Origin: DAOTKC01 sp035449045
GTDB taxonomy: Bacteria > Bacillota > Clostridia > Christensenellales > CAG-917
Reading direction: 5' to 3'
DNA length: 64,000 nt
Assembly: GCA_035449045.1 (NCBI GenBank)
Contig: DAOTKC010000004.1
Span: 1-64,000, forward strand
Made by a program: the position numbers and the translations under genes. Below the pieces are notes generated by a model that made no database searches, was not told the DNA's origin, and worked only from the letters and a program-made list of their open reading frames with translations. Positions 8,189-16,855 of the stretch are shown here, in pieces (position 1 is the first letter of the stretch; every line of letters begins with the position of its first letter).

Positions 8189-9865
8189 TTACATTCTGTC
8201 AGGCGCTTCGATGCCGAGAAGTTTTAGCCCCGCACTCAAAATCTCCGCCGTGACATAAGTCAGAAGCAGGCGCGAGTCACGCTCGGTCTCGGGCGCGTCG
8301 GCTATTCTGTGATTGAGATAAAAGCGGTTGAAGCGCTGCGCCAAACCTATCAAATAGCGTGAAAGTATCGACGGCTCGTATTTTTCGGCGGCGGCCTTGA
8401 CGGCGTCGGGAAAAGCGAGCGCGGCCTTGACGGTCTCGAACGCCTCGTCGCTCAATATCCCCGAAAAATCCTTGGGCTCCTTTCGCTCCGCCTTTTTCAG
8501 CACGCTTCGCGCACGGGCGTGAGTATATTGAAGGTAGGGTGCGGTCTCGCCGTCGAAGTTTAAAAACTTGTCGAAGGAAAACACGATATCCTTAATCCGA
8601 TTGTTGTAGAGCGCGCAAAACACCACGGCGCCGACGCCGATGCTGGTTGAAATTTCCTCTTTGTTGTCGAGCTCGGGCGACTTTTCTTCGATAATTTCGC
8701 GGGCTTTTTTGATTGATTCGGCGAACACGTCTTTAAGAAGAACAACGTTGCCCTTTCTCGTTGACATCGCGCCCTCGGCCAAAGAAACCATGCCGAATGC
8801 GACGTGCTCGAGGTCGGCAGCCCACGGCTTTCCCATCAGCTCCAAAACCTTGAAAAATTGTTTGAAGTGGAGATTTTGCTGATACGCAACGACATAGAGG
8901 CATTTGTAAAAATCGTAGGTATTCTTTCTGTAAATGGCGGCGGCAAGGTCGCGCGTGGCGTAGAGCGTGGCGCCGTCCGCTTTTTTGAGCATGCAGGGCG
9001 GCATGCCGAATTCGTCCAGCCGGACGACTAAGGCGCCCTCGCTCTCCTCGGCCAAACCTTTGGCCTCAAGCTCGTTTAAGACCGGCCCCATCTTATCGGA
9101 ATAAAAACTTTCGCCGGCGTAGCTGTCAAACTCGATGCCGAGCAGACGGTAAATTTTGGAAACCTCGGCGAGCGTCAGCTCCTTGAACCAGTTGAAAAGC
9201 TCGACGCATTCTTGCTCGCCCTGCTCGATTGCCTTAAAGTAGCGGCGCGCCTCTTCGTCTAACTCGGGATTTTTTTCGGCCTCGGCGTGAAAACGAACAT
9301 AGAGCTTGTTGAGGGCGTCGACGCCGCCCGCCTCTATTTCCTTTTTATCGCCCCAGCGGCGGTATGCCGAAATGAGCTTGCCGAACTGAGTGCCCCAGTC
9401 GCCCAAATGGTTGATGCCAACGGCGTTATAGCCCAAAAACCTGAAAATGCGGTAGAGCGCGGCGCCGATTACCGTCGTAGACAGATGGCCGATGTGGAAG
9501 GGCTTGGCGATGTTGACGGAGGAATAGTCGATGCAGACGGTCTTTCCCTTGCCGATGTCGGAGGAGCCGAAGCCTTCTTTGGCCGCGGTCAAAAGTTCCC
9601 GCGCAATATATTCTTTATCGAGAAAAAAATTCAAATATCCGTTTACGCTCTCCGCCCTTGATATAAAATCGGCGGCGGGCAGGCGGCTAAGCAACATGTC
9701 CGAAATAGCCTTGGGCGGCATTCTGAGCGCTTTGGAAAAACGGAAACAAGGCAGCGAATAGTCGCCCATCGCGGCGTCTTTGGGAATTTCGATAAACCCC
9801 TCTATCTCTTCTTTTTCAATTCCTTCGATTTCGATAAGCGCTGCAAGCTTTTTTTGATAGTCCAT
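8189..9865 (-). CDS. argS: arginyl-tRNA synthetase
   Basis: 558 residues from the ATG at 9865, the usual ArgRS length. It attaches arginine to tRNA-Arg using ATP. The class I signature is FHIGH, and the second signature appears as MSTRKGN, the form usual in ArgRS. The N-terminal tRNA-recognition domain and C-terminal anticodon-binding domain are both present. An in-frame TTG at 9901 would add 12 residues of unconvincing sequence. No Shine-Dalgarno sequence precedes either start; a promoter ending 8 nt before the ATG suggests a leaderless or almost leaderless mRNA. It lies 41 bp after uppP on the same strand. Confidence 0.96.
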   Translation of the reverse strand: MDYQKKLAALIEIEGIEKEEIEGFIEIPKDAAMGDYSLPCFRFSKALRMPPKAISDMLLSRLPAADFISRAESVNGYLNFFLDKEYIARELLTAAKEGFGSSDIGKGKTVCIDYSSVNIAKPFHIGHLSTTVIGAALYRIFRFLGYNAVGINHLGDWGTQFGKLISAYRRWGDKKEIEAGGVDALNKLYVRFHAEAEKNPELDEEARRYFKAIEQGEQECVELFNWFKELTLAEVSKIYRLLGIEFDSYAGESFYSDKMGPVLNELEAKGLAEESEGALVVRLDEFGMPPCMLKKADGATLYATRDLAAAIYRKNTYDFYKCLYVVAYQQNLHFKQFFKVLELMGKPWAADLEHVAFGMVSLAEGAMSTRKGNVVLLKDVFAESIKKAREIIEEKSPELDNKEEISTSIGVGAVVFCALYNNRIKDIVFSFDKFLNFDGETAPYLQYTHARARSVLKKAERKEPKDFSGILSDEAFETVKAALAFPDAVKAAAEKYEPSILSRYLIGLAQRFNRFYLNHRIADAPETERDSRLLLTYVTAEILSAGLKLLGIEAPDRM

Positions 9866-9872
9866 ATTTGCT

Positions 9873-9901
9873 ATATTATCACAAAGCGGTCCGGATATCA
9901 A
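9873..9901 (-). promoter_or_regulatory. possible argS promoter placing the start codon near +1
   Basis: Minus strand: TTGATA (9901-9896), 17 bp, TAATAT (9878-9873). The A of the argS ATG is 8 nt after the -10, so the transcript would have almost no leader. Confidence 0.45.
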
Positions 9902-9906
9902 GCGGA

Positions 9907-10680
9907 CTAAACCTTAGAAGCTTGAATAATAAGTATGGCGAGGGAAAGAAAGAAGGTGTAGGCGGCGAAGGCCCAAAGCGGCTTTTTGCGAATAATTCTC
10001 AGCATGAATTTTATAGCTAATAAACCCGATATGAAAGCGGCGGCGACGCCGAGCGCGGAAGGCAAAAATGCGGGCGCGGAGACCGCGCCGCCCGAGGCAA
10101 GCTCGAAGGCTGCCGAGGCCAAAATTATCGGCACCGAAAGAAGAAAAGAAAACTCAAGCGCCTTCTCGCGCTCGACGCCCGAAAGCGTCAGCGCGGCGAG
10201 AGTAAGCCCGCTTCGGGACGCCCCCGGCAGCACGGCTATTCCCTGAAACACGCCCGTGAACAGGCTGTTTTTGGTGTTTAAAGTGCCGATTCTGTCATCA
10301 AGTCCGCTTTTCTTTTTAAATAGCTCGATGGCGGAAAGCGCTACCGCGGTCATCATAAAGCCGAGAGGAAGATAGCTTCCAAGAAGCGCTCCTTCAAAAA
10401 AATATTTGAAGACGAGCGCCAGCGCCGCGGTGGGAACCGATGCCAAAACATACCATCTGAACTCGCTTTTTATGGGGTGGCGGATAAGCTCCCAAAGCTT
10501 TTTTCGGTAGATTATTACGACTGCGGCAAGACTGCCCGCATGAAGCAACACATTGTAAAAAAGCGAGGGCTCGCCCAGCCCCGCTTTTTCCAAAAGCAAC
10601 AGATGCCCCGAGGACGAAATAGGGAGAAACTCGGTCACCCCCTGCGCTATTCCCAATAAAACCGCTTTCAAAATTTCCAT
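9907..10680 (-). CDS. uppP: undecaprenyl-diphosphate phosphatase UppP/BacA
   Basis: A 257-residue polytopic membrane protein. The two family signatures are clear: EFLPISSSGHL near the N terminus and PGASRSG in the middle. These form the active site that dephosphorylates undecaprenyl diphosphate, recycling the lipid carrier of peptidoglycan synthesis. Overexpression classically gives bacitracin resistance. The ATG has a GGGGGAGATAA ribosome binding site. The gene diverges from ychF and is followed by argS. Confidence 0.97.
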   Translation of the reverse strand: MEILKAVLLGIAQGVTEFLPISSSGHLLLLEKAGLGEPSLFYNVLLHAGSLAAVVIIYRKKLWELIRHPIKSEFRWYVLASVPTAALALVFKYFFEGALLGSYLPLGFMMTAVALSAIELFKKKSGLDDRIGTLNTKNSLFTGVFQGIAVLPGASRSGLTLAALTLSGVEREKALEFSFLLSVPIILASAAFELASGGAVSAPAFLPSALGVAAAFISGLLAIKFMLRIIRKKPLWAFAAYTFFLSLAILIIQASKV

Positions 10681-10732
10681 TTTGCTCTTTACTTATCTCC
10701 CCCGCCGGGCTTATAATATAACCAGCCCGCAA

Positions 10733-10767
10733 GCTAATTATATTCAAACAAATAATAAATATAATTA
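10733..10767. other. AT-rich inverted repeat between uppP and ychF
   Basis: CTAATTATATT and AATATAATTAG are perfect inverted copies separated by about 13 nt. They lie in the divergent intergenic region and could be an operator or a cruciform. Confidence 0.45.
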
Positions 10768-10865
10768 GCGCGCGAGGTTGTTGGCTTACCGCAAAGATTT
10801 CGCGGATTGTGCTGAGGAGCCTGGCGGCGGCTAACTACCGACACCCAAGCTAACGCAGGAGATAT

Positions 10866-11954
10866 ATGAAACTGGGAGTAATAGGATTGCCCAACGTCGG
10901 CAAAAGCACCCTCTTCAACGCGATAACCAAGGCGGGCGCGATGTGCGCCAACTATCCCTTTTGCACTATTGAGCCCAACGTCGGCGTTGTCGCCGTGCCC
11001 GACAAGCGTCTTGACAAGCTTGCCGCTCTCTATAACAGCAAAAAAATCACGCCGACTTCCCTTGAGTTTGTCGATATAGCGGGCTTGGTCCGCGGCGCGT
11101 CCAAAGGCGAGGGGCTGGGCAACAAGTTTTTGTCGCACATCCGCGAGGTCGACGCGCTTGTGCATGTCGTCCGTTGCTTTGAGGACGAGAACATAGCGCA
11201 CGTCGAGGGGAGCGTCGAGCCAGTCCGCGACATCGAAACGGTGGCGCTGGAGCTTATTTTGGCCGATATCGAATCGCTTGAGCGGAGAATAGCGAGAGTA
11301 AAGAACGCCGCCAAGGGCGGCGACAAAAAATATCTCGCCGAAGCCGAGTTTTTGGAGCGGATAGCGGCGCATCTCGAAAAGGGGCTGCCGACAAGGACGA
11401 TGGCGCTCTCCGCCGATGAAAAGGAAGAATTAAAGCAGCTTTTTTTGCTGTCCGCCAAGCCCGTAATATACGCCGCAAACATAAAGGAGAGCGAAATCGG
11501 CAAGCCTTCGCCGCTCGTCGACGCCGTCGCTAAGTTTGCGCGCGAGGAAGGCAGCGAAACCGTCGTCATCTCCGCCAAAATCGAGGAGGAGCTCGCCGCG
11601 CTTTCGGAAGATGAGCGCGAGATGTTCATGGCCGAGCTAGGGATAACGGAAAGCGGGCTCGACAAGCTCGTCACCGCCTGCTATTCGCTTTTAGGGCTTA
11701 TCAGCTTTTTGACGGCGGGCGAAAAGGAAACCCGCGCCTGGACCATCGAAAAGGGCACCAAAGCGCCTCAGGCGGCGGGCAAAATCCACTCCGACTTCGA
11801 GCGCGGCTTTATCAGAGCCGAGATAGTCGACTGCGAAACACTGCTTCAATGCGGCTCCTTCAACGCCGCCAAGGAGCAGGGCAAGGTCAGAAGCGAGGGC
11901 AAGGATTACGTCATTCAGGATAACGACGTCGTGCTCTTCCGCTTCAACGTCTAG
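10866..11954 (+). CDS. ychF: ribosome-associated ATPase YchF/EngD
   Basis: 362 residues, matching the universal YchF family length. The P loop GLPNVGKS lies at about residues 7-14, and the C-terminal TGS-like domain ends in VIQDNDVVLFRFNV, the typical family ending. YchF is an Obg-family protein that prefers ATP, associates with ribosomes and is linked to oxidative-stress responses. The ATG has a GCAGGAGAT ribosome binding site. It diverges from uppP; the next rightward gene begins about 365 bp later. Confidence 0.97.
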   Translation: MKLGVIGLPNVGKSTLFNAITKAGAMCANYPFCTIEPNVGVVAVPDKRLDKLAALYNSKKITPTSLEFVDIAGLVRGASKGEGLGNKFLSHIREVDALVHVVRCFEDENIAHVEGSVEPVRDIETVALELILADIESLERRIARVKNAAKGGDKKYLAEAEFLERIAAHLEKGLPTRTMALSADEKEELKQLFLLSAKPVIYAANIKESEIGKPSPLVDAVAKFAREEGSETVVISAKIEEELAALSEDEREMFMAELGITESGLDKLVTACYSLLGLISFLTAGEKETRAWTIEKGTKAPQAAGKIHSDFERGFIRAEIVDCETLLQCGSFNAAKEQGKVRSEGKDYVIQDNDVVLFRFNV

Positions 11955-12318
11955 CGTTTTGATTTAACCGAAAATTGTTTTTGTGAATAAACTTATAAAA
12001 AATTTTCAGATGTTTTAACACGCAAACGCGGCTCGAGAGCCAATCCAAGCGCGGCGGAAAGGAAGGAGTTCTTAAGTTAGCAAGCTAAAAATCGGTCAGG
12101 CTAAAATTTGTCAAGTTAAGTTAAGAAAGATGTGAACAAGAAGTTAATAGGAGTTTTTCAGTCGTCAAGTTAAGAAAGATGTGAACAAAAAGTTAATAAA
12201 AGTTTTTCAGTCGTCAAGCTAAAAAGATGTGAACAAAAAGTAATAAGAGTTTTTCAGTCGTCAAGCTAAAAAAAGTTAATAGGAGTTTTTCAGTCGTCAA
12301 GCTAAAAGGGAGGTAATT
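11955..12318 (+). other. ychF-glycyl radical gene intergenic region
   Basis: No coding potential seen. The first 155 bp have no clear terminator for ychF and no promoter I would defend. The remaining 208 bp are the tandem-repeat leader described separately. Confidence 0.6.
12111..12318 (+). repeat. tandem-repeat leader upstream of the glycyl radical enzyme gene
   Basis: Four head-to-tail units of decreasing length (12111-12164, 54 bp; 12165-12213, 49 bp; 12214-12260, 47 bp; 12261-12296, 36 bp) are followed by a fifth partial unit that runs into the real ribosome binding site. Each unit begins TCAAGTTAAG or TCAAGCTAAAA and ends GTTTTTCAGTCG. Most carry GATGTGAACA and a purine block resembling a Shine-Dalgarno site (AATAGGAG). 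The fifth start, TCAAGCTAAAA, continues as GGGAGGT and then the ATG. Units look like duplications of the translation-initiation leader itself. Confidence 0.85.
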
Positions 12319-14799
12319 ATGAGATATATAAAACAGCCCAAAAACCTGTCGCCGCGGGTGGAGTGGCTCAGAAACTATTTCTTTGAGGGTGTGGAGCGGG
12401 AATGGAACAACGAATACCGCGTCTTCACGACCGGCACGCCTTGGGACGAGATGTATAACGAAGTGACTTATTACATTGTTCCCGAGACTTTCGCCTTTAT
12501 GGGCGCATTTCAGAAATGCTTGCCGCAGGGCGCGAAAAAAATCGACGTCCCCGCCGACTTTTTCAAAAAGGACTTAGTCGAGCGCCGCGCCTGTTTCGTC
12601 AAAGAGGCGATGGTCAACCATGTGCCGAGGCATATTTTGCGGGGCGACCTTATCGCGGGCGCGGTTTTCAATCTCTTCACCTCGCACTGCCTGACAAAGG
12701 CGGAATATAAAGAGCGCGCCAAGCTCGTCTACGGCAAAAACGGGACGCGCGCGGCGGTCATAAAGTTTCATGACACCGGCTTCGGCAACGCCGGCGCCAC
12801 TTCGGGGCATCTTATTCCCGACTATGAAAGCGTGCTAAAATACGGCTTTGAGCACATCCTGCAAAGAGTCGAGGAGGCTTACTCCAAGCTGACGGAGGAA
12901 GAAAAGGCGTCGGAAAAGGGCGCCGAGCTCCGCGCCATGAAGACCGCGGCAGAGATGCCCATCGAACTGGCCGAAAAATACTCCGCGCTCTGCTCCTCGC
13001 TCGCCCAAAAAGAGAGCGACGCGCGCCGCAAAGAAGAACTTTTAAAAATGGCGGAAAACCTCAAAGTAGTGCCGCGCTACCCTGCCCGCGACTTTTGGCA
13101 GGCGATTCAGTCGCTTTGGCTCACCCACATGCTCGTCATGTCGGACGAAAACTACCCCGGTCCGGGCGTATCCTTCGGGCGGCTCGACCAATACCTCTAC
13201 CCCTACTATAATAAGTCGCGCGAGGAAGGTATGAGCGAGGAGTTCATGAAAGAAATACTCGGTTGCTTCTGGGTGCATTGCAACACCGCCTACGACGCCC
13301 AAATCCGCGTCGGCGCCAATCAGGGAATAACGGCGGGCTTCGGCCAGCTGTTCATGATAAGCGGCGTAGGGCCCGACGGGGGCGACCTCACCAACGATTT
13401 AAGCTATCTTCTCCTCGACGTCATCGACGATATGAGCCCGATACTCGAGCCCAAGCCCAACGTGCGGCTCCACAAAAACTCGCCCGACAAGCTTTTAGAT
13501 AAAGTCGTCGACATGATTGCGTCCAGCCAAGGGGCGCCCTTCCTCATAAACTTCGACGAGCGTTCGATGGCGGGGCTTCTCCGCGAGGCCGAGATTGCCG
13601 GCATAGCCGACAAAATCAACCTTGAAAACGTCTGGAACTATGCCGCGGTGGGCTGCCTCGAAAACACCATGGTGGGCAACGACCGTTCGGGCACCGTCGA
13701 CATCAACTTAAATCTTTTGAAAGCGGTCGAGCTTGCGCTCGGCGGCAATCTTAAAACTTACGCCGACGCGCTCTGGAACAAGCCCTATAAGAGCGTTGAG
13801 CGTGGCGCGAGCACCGGCGACCCCGAAAAATTTAGGACTTTTGAGGAATTTTATAAGGCCTATCTCAAGCAGACCGAGTTCATCGTAAAGCATATTTACG
13901 AGCTTTATGACCGCACCGACGCCGTTCGCGCCAAGTTCCATCCCACGCCCTATCTTTCGCTGTTGGTCAAAGGCTGCATAGAAAGCGCCACCGACATAAC
14001 GCGGGGCGGCGCCGAGATAAAATTCGCCACCGTGGAGGGTGTCACCTTCGCGACGACCGTCGACAGCCTGCTTGCAATAAAATATCTCGTTTTCGACAAA
14101 AAGCTCTGCACTATGAAGGAGCTTATCGAAGCGCTTAAGGCGAATTGGGATGGCTATGACAAGCTCGCCGCCGCCGCCAAATACCGCGCGCCTAAATTCG
14201 GCCGCGACGACGACGAGGCCGACAAGCTCGCCCGCGACGTCATGGAATTTTGGGCGGCGGAAACTTGGAAATACAAGACTACGGCGACAGGCGTTCAGCT
14301 CCGCCCCGGCATGCTGAGCTGGAACTACTGGGTGGGCGACTCCCATATTCTGCCCGCCTCGCCCGACGGCAGAAAATGCGGACAATTTTTATCCAACGCC
14401 ATCTGCCCCAGCAACGGCGCCGACATAAACGGCCCGACCGCCAACTTAAACTCGGTGGGCAAGGCGCTGGGCGGCAAGGCCGAAAAGGGCGACTACCTCG
14501 ACTATCTAAACTGCCTTCCCAACGGCGCCAGCCACACGCTGACGCTGTCGCCCGCGCTGCTTCGCGACGGCTCGCACAAAGAAAAGCTGAAGGCATTTTT
14601 GAGGGGCGCAATTGAAAACGGCGGCACCGCGCTTCAGCTCAACGTGCTTGACGTCGACACCTTGATTGACGCCCAGAAGCACCCCGAGGAATACCGCCAC
14701 CTACTGGTGCGCGTCACCGGCTACAACGCCTATTTTACCTCAATCGGGCGCGAGCTCCAAAACGAGATTATCGCGAGAGAATCGCACAACAGGTTTTAA
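12319..14799 (+). CDS. glycyl radical enzyme, substrate unassigned (GCxE type)
   Basis: An 826-residue member of the pyruvate formate-lyase superfamily. The catalytic cysteine is Cys446 in GCLEN; Glu448 two residues on corresponds to the general acid/base of the GCxE subgroup (dehydratases, C-N, C-C and C-S lyases, decarboxylases). The radical-bearing glycine is Gly801 in RVTGYNAYF near the C terminus. True pyruvate formate-lyase has two adjacent cysteines, absent here, so the pfl label would be wrong. The stretch GNAGATSGHLIPDY (157-170) is conserved in several subclasses. I cannot assign the substrate. The enzyme needs its neighbour activase and is oxygen sensitive. It starts with a strong GGGAGG site behind a repeat leader. 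Confidence 0.85.
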   Translation: MRYIKQPKNLSPRVEWLRNYFFEGVEREWNNEYRVFTTGTPWDEMYNEVTYYIVPETFAFMGAFQKCLPQGAKKIDVPADFFKKDLVERRACFVKEAMVNHVPRHILRGDLIAGAVFNLFTSHCLTKAEYKERAKLVYGKNGTRAAVIKFHDTGFGNAGATSGHLIPDYESVLKYGFEHILQRVEEAYSKLTEEEKASEKGAELRAMKTAAEMPIELAEKYSALCSSLAQKESDARRKEELLKMAENLKVVPRYPARDFWQAIQSLWLTHMLVMSDENYPGPGVSFGRLDQYLYPYYNKSREEGMSEEFMKEILGCFWVHCNTAYDAQIRVGANQGITAGFGQLFMISGVGPDGGDLTNDLSYLLLDVIDDMSPILEPKPNVRLHKNSPDKLLDKVVDMIASSQGAPFLINFDERSMAGLLREAEIAGIADKINLENVWNYAAVGCLENTMVGNDRSGTVDINLNLLKAVELALGGNLKTYADALWNKPYKSVERGASTGDPEKFRTFEEFYKAYLKQTEFIVKHIYELYDRTDAVRAKFHPTPYLSLLVKGCIESATDITRGGAEIKFATVEGVTFATTVDSLLAIKYLVFDKKLCTMKELIEALKANWDGYDKLAAAAKYRAPKFGRDDDEADKLARDVMEFWAAETWKYKTTATGVQLRPGMLSWNYWVGDSHILPASPDGRKCGQFLSNAICPSNGADINGPTANLNSVGKALGGKAEKGDYLDYLNCLPNGASHTLTLSPALLRDGSHKEKLKAFLRGAIENGGTALQLNVLDVDTLIDAQKHPEEYRHLLVRVTGYNAYFTSIGRELQNEIIARESHNRF

Positions 14800-14854
14800 C
14801 AACTCATAACGAAAGCCTATAAAACCGCTCAACTTATTGTCATTAGCTAAAAAA

Positions 14855-15772
14855 ATGGAAGCAAAGATATTGGATATTCAACGGCTGTCGACCGAGGACG
14901 GGCCGGGCATACGCACCACGGTGTTCTTCAAGGGTTGCAACCTTGCCTGCAAGTGGTGCCACAACCCCGAGAGCATAAGCTCGCGCTTCGAGCGCTACTG
15001 GGCGGAGGAAAAGTGCATTTTCTGTAAAACCTGCCTTGAAGCCTGCGCCGCGGGCGCACTTTCGTTTTCCGAAAACGGCTTGATTTTTGATCTTGAAAAA
15101 TGCTTAAACTGCGGCCGCTGCGGCGAGGCCTGCCCCACTCTCGCGATTGAAACAAAAGGGCGTTTAATCACCGAAACCGAACTTTATCGTGAATTATTGA
15201 AAGATAAAGCCTATTTTGGCGCGAACGGCGGCGTTACGCTGTCGGGCGGCGAGCCCATGCTTCAAAGCGATTTTTTGCTTTTGCTTTTAAAGCTCTTGAA
15301 AGCTTCGGGAGTTCATACCGCGCTTGATACAGCCGGCCTTTACGGCGAAGAAAGGCTTGCGCCGGTTCTGCCGTATTTGGACCTTGTGCTGTTTGACTTA
15401 AAGTTTATCGATGCCGCCGAGCACAAGAAATGGGCGGCCGCCGACAATGCACAGATATTGAAAAACGCGCGGATGCTGGGCGCGCTCGACTATCCCAAAG
15501 TCTGGGTTCGAACGCCGCTCATCCCCGGCGCTACCGCGACGCCCGAGAACATTGCGGCCATCGGCGCCTTTATAAAAGAAAGCATGCCCAATCTTGAAAG
15601 ATGGGAACTGCCTGCCTTCAACAACTTGTCGCGGCGGAAATATACCTTGCTCGGGCGGGAATGGGAATTTAAATCGACCGAGCTCATGAAAAGGAAGGAG
15701 CTTGACGCGCTCGCAGGTGTCGCCAAAGCGTATTTTCCCGCCGCCGTCTGGACGGGCAGGGCTACGGATTAA
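14855..15772 (+). CDS. glycyl radical enzyme activating enzyme (radical SAM)
   Basis: 305 residues from the ATG at 14855; an in-frame TTG at 14837 is less likely. The radical SAM cluster motif is C28xxxC32xxC35 in KGCNLACKWCHNPES. Two extra ferredoxin-like 4Fe-4S motifs follow (Cys54/57/60/64 and Cys83/86/89/93), the hallmark of activases of non-PFL glycyl radical enzymes. TLSGGEP is the SAM-binding GGE motif. It abstracts hydrogen from Gly801 of the adjacent enzyme. The gap to the upstream gene is 55 bp. No Shine-Dalgarno is seen, but the word AGCTAAAAAA stands directly before the ATG. Confidence 0.93.
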   Translation: MEAKILDIQRLSTEDGPGIRTTVFFKGCNLACKWCHNPESISSRFERYWAEEKCIFCKTCLEACAAGALSFSENGLIFDLEKCLNCGRCGEACPTLAIETKGRLITETELYRELLKDKAYFGANGGVTLSGGEPMLQSDFLLLLLKLLKASGVHTALDTAGLYGEERLAPVLPYLDLVLFDLKFIDAAEHKKWAAADNAQILKNARMLGALDYPKVWVRTPLIPGATATPENIAAIGAFIKESMPNLERWELPAFNNLSRRKYTLLGREWEFKSTELMKRKELDALAGVAKAYFPAAVWTGRATD

Positions 15773-15870
15773 TTAATTCAGCTTATTTACCGCGCTGTTT
15801 CGGCTGCAAGTTGCGGGCCGGCTGCGCTACCTTATGAAAATTAAAAATTTAGGCGAAAAGGGAGATATTT

Positions 15871-16716
15871 ATGAACACCAAATTCAACGAAGAGGCCAAG
15901 GAAAAATTTGCCGTCACCGGAAAAATAGGGCTTATCGCCACGGTGGACCCGAGCGGCATGCCGCACATCACCTTTATCAACACCATCGACACAAAGGACG
16001 ACGATATTCTAACTTTCGGCGAATTTATCCACGGGCTTTCCAAGCAATATATGAAAAGCTACAAAAAAATCGGCTTTTTCGTCATGAATATGGAAAAAGA
16101 GTGGTGGACGGGCACCGCCGAATATCTTCGCACCGAGGTGACGGGCGAGGAATTCGACAAATACAACAACCAAAAGCTCTTTCGTTACAACACTTATTTC
16201 GGAATAGGCAAGGTCCACTACTTCGCGCTCAAGGATATTTCGGACAAGACCGCGCTTTCAATGGGCGCAGTGGCCGGCTCCGCTATTTACGCAAAAATCG
16301 CCAAAAACTTCGCCAAAAAATCTCCCGCGGGCGACGTAAAAATCAAGGGGCTTACTAAAAAACTCTCTTCCAAGCTCGGCGACCTCCGCTTTATCGCCTA
16401 CATCGACGGCGAGGGCTATCCAAGAATACTGCCCGTCATTCAAGCCGCGCTGAAGGACGACCGCGGCCGCCTCGTCATCCCGCTCTCCCCCTATGCCGAG
16501 AAGCTTGAAAACCTTGACTCGGGCGTCAAAACCGCCGTTTTCCTTGCCGACCTTTCACTCTCGACCGCTCTGCTCGAGGGCTCATTCGGCGGAATTAAAA
16601 CATTTTTAGGCAAAAAATACGCCATTTTCGACACCGAGCGGGTCTATAACTCGCTGGTGCCCGTGCCCGGCTATATCTACCCCTTCGACGACACTAAATA
16701 TAAAGAACAAGATTAA
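15871..16716 (+). CDS. pyridoxamine 5'-phosphate oxidase-like flavin-binding protein, duplicated domain
   Basis: 281 residues with two split-barrel halves of the PNPOx-like FMN-binding superfamily. The first (about 10-120) contains GLIATVDPSGMPHITFIN; the second (about 168-250) contains FIAYIDGEGYPRILPVI, the same strand-turn-strand pattern. The halves look like an internal duplication. It follows the activase by 98 bp on the same strand with a GGGAGATATT ribosome binding site, so it may belong to the glycyl radical operon. A role as flavin-dependent reductase or accessory is inference from position only. An overlapping 174-codon frame is a shadow. Confidence 0.7.
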   Translation: MNTKFNEEAKEKFAVTGKIGLIATVDPSGMPHITFINTIDTKDDDILTFGEFIHGLSKQYMKSYKKIGFFVMNMEKEWWTGTAEYLRTEVTGEEFDKYNNQKLFRYNTYFGIGKVHYFALKDISDKTALSMGAVAGSAIYAKIAKNFAKKSPAGDVKIKGLTKKLSSKLGDLRFIAYIDGEGYPRILPVIQAALKDDRGRLVIPLSPYAEKLENLDSGVKTAVFLADLSLSTALLEGSFGGIKTFLGKKYAIFDTERVYNSLVPVPGYIYPFDDTKYKEQD

Positions 16717-16802
16717 GCCTTTATATAGCCAGGATAATATTTAGACATTCATTTCAAAAAAATGTAAAAAACGAAAAAGCGTTTTGCGCTCATCTGCACA
16801 AG

Positions 16803-16836
16803 TTAAAAAAATCCGCGGGTTTCCGCGGATTTTCGT
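16803..16836. terminator. bidirectional terminator between the PNPOx-like gene and dnaN
   Basis: AATCCGCGG and CCGCGGATT form a strong stem with A/T runs on both sides; the minus-strand T run (seven) serves dnaN. Confidence 0.85.
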
Positions 16837-16855
16837 TTATTTTGAGTTTTTTAAC

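Noticed and set aside
12319..14799. Annotation as pyruvate formate-lyase
   Set aside because: The adjacent double cysteine of PFL is missing; the site is GCLE and the activase has two extra clusters.
15834..16358. A 174-codon frame overlapping the PNPOx-like gene
   Set aside because: Very basic shadow frame; the 15871 frame has the FMN-fold pattern and a ribosome binding site.
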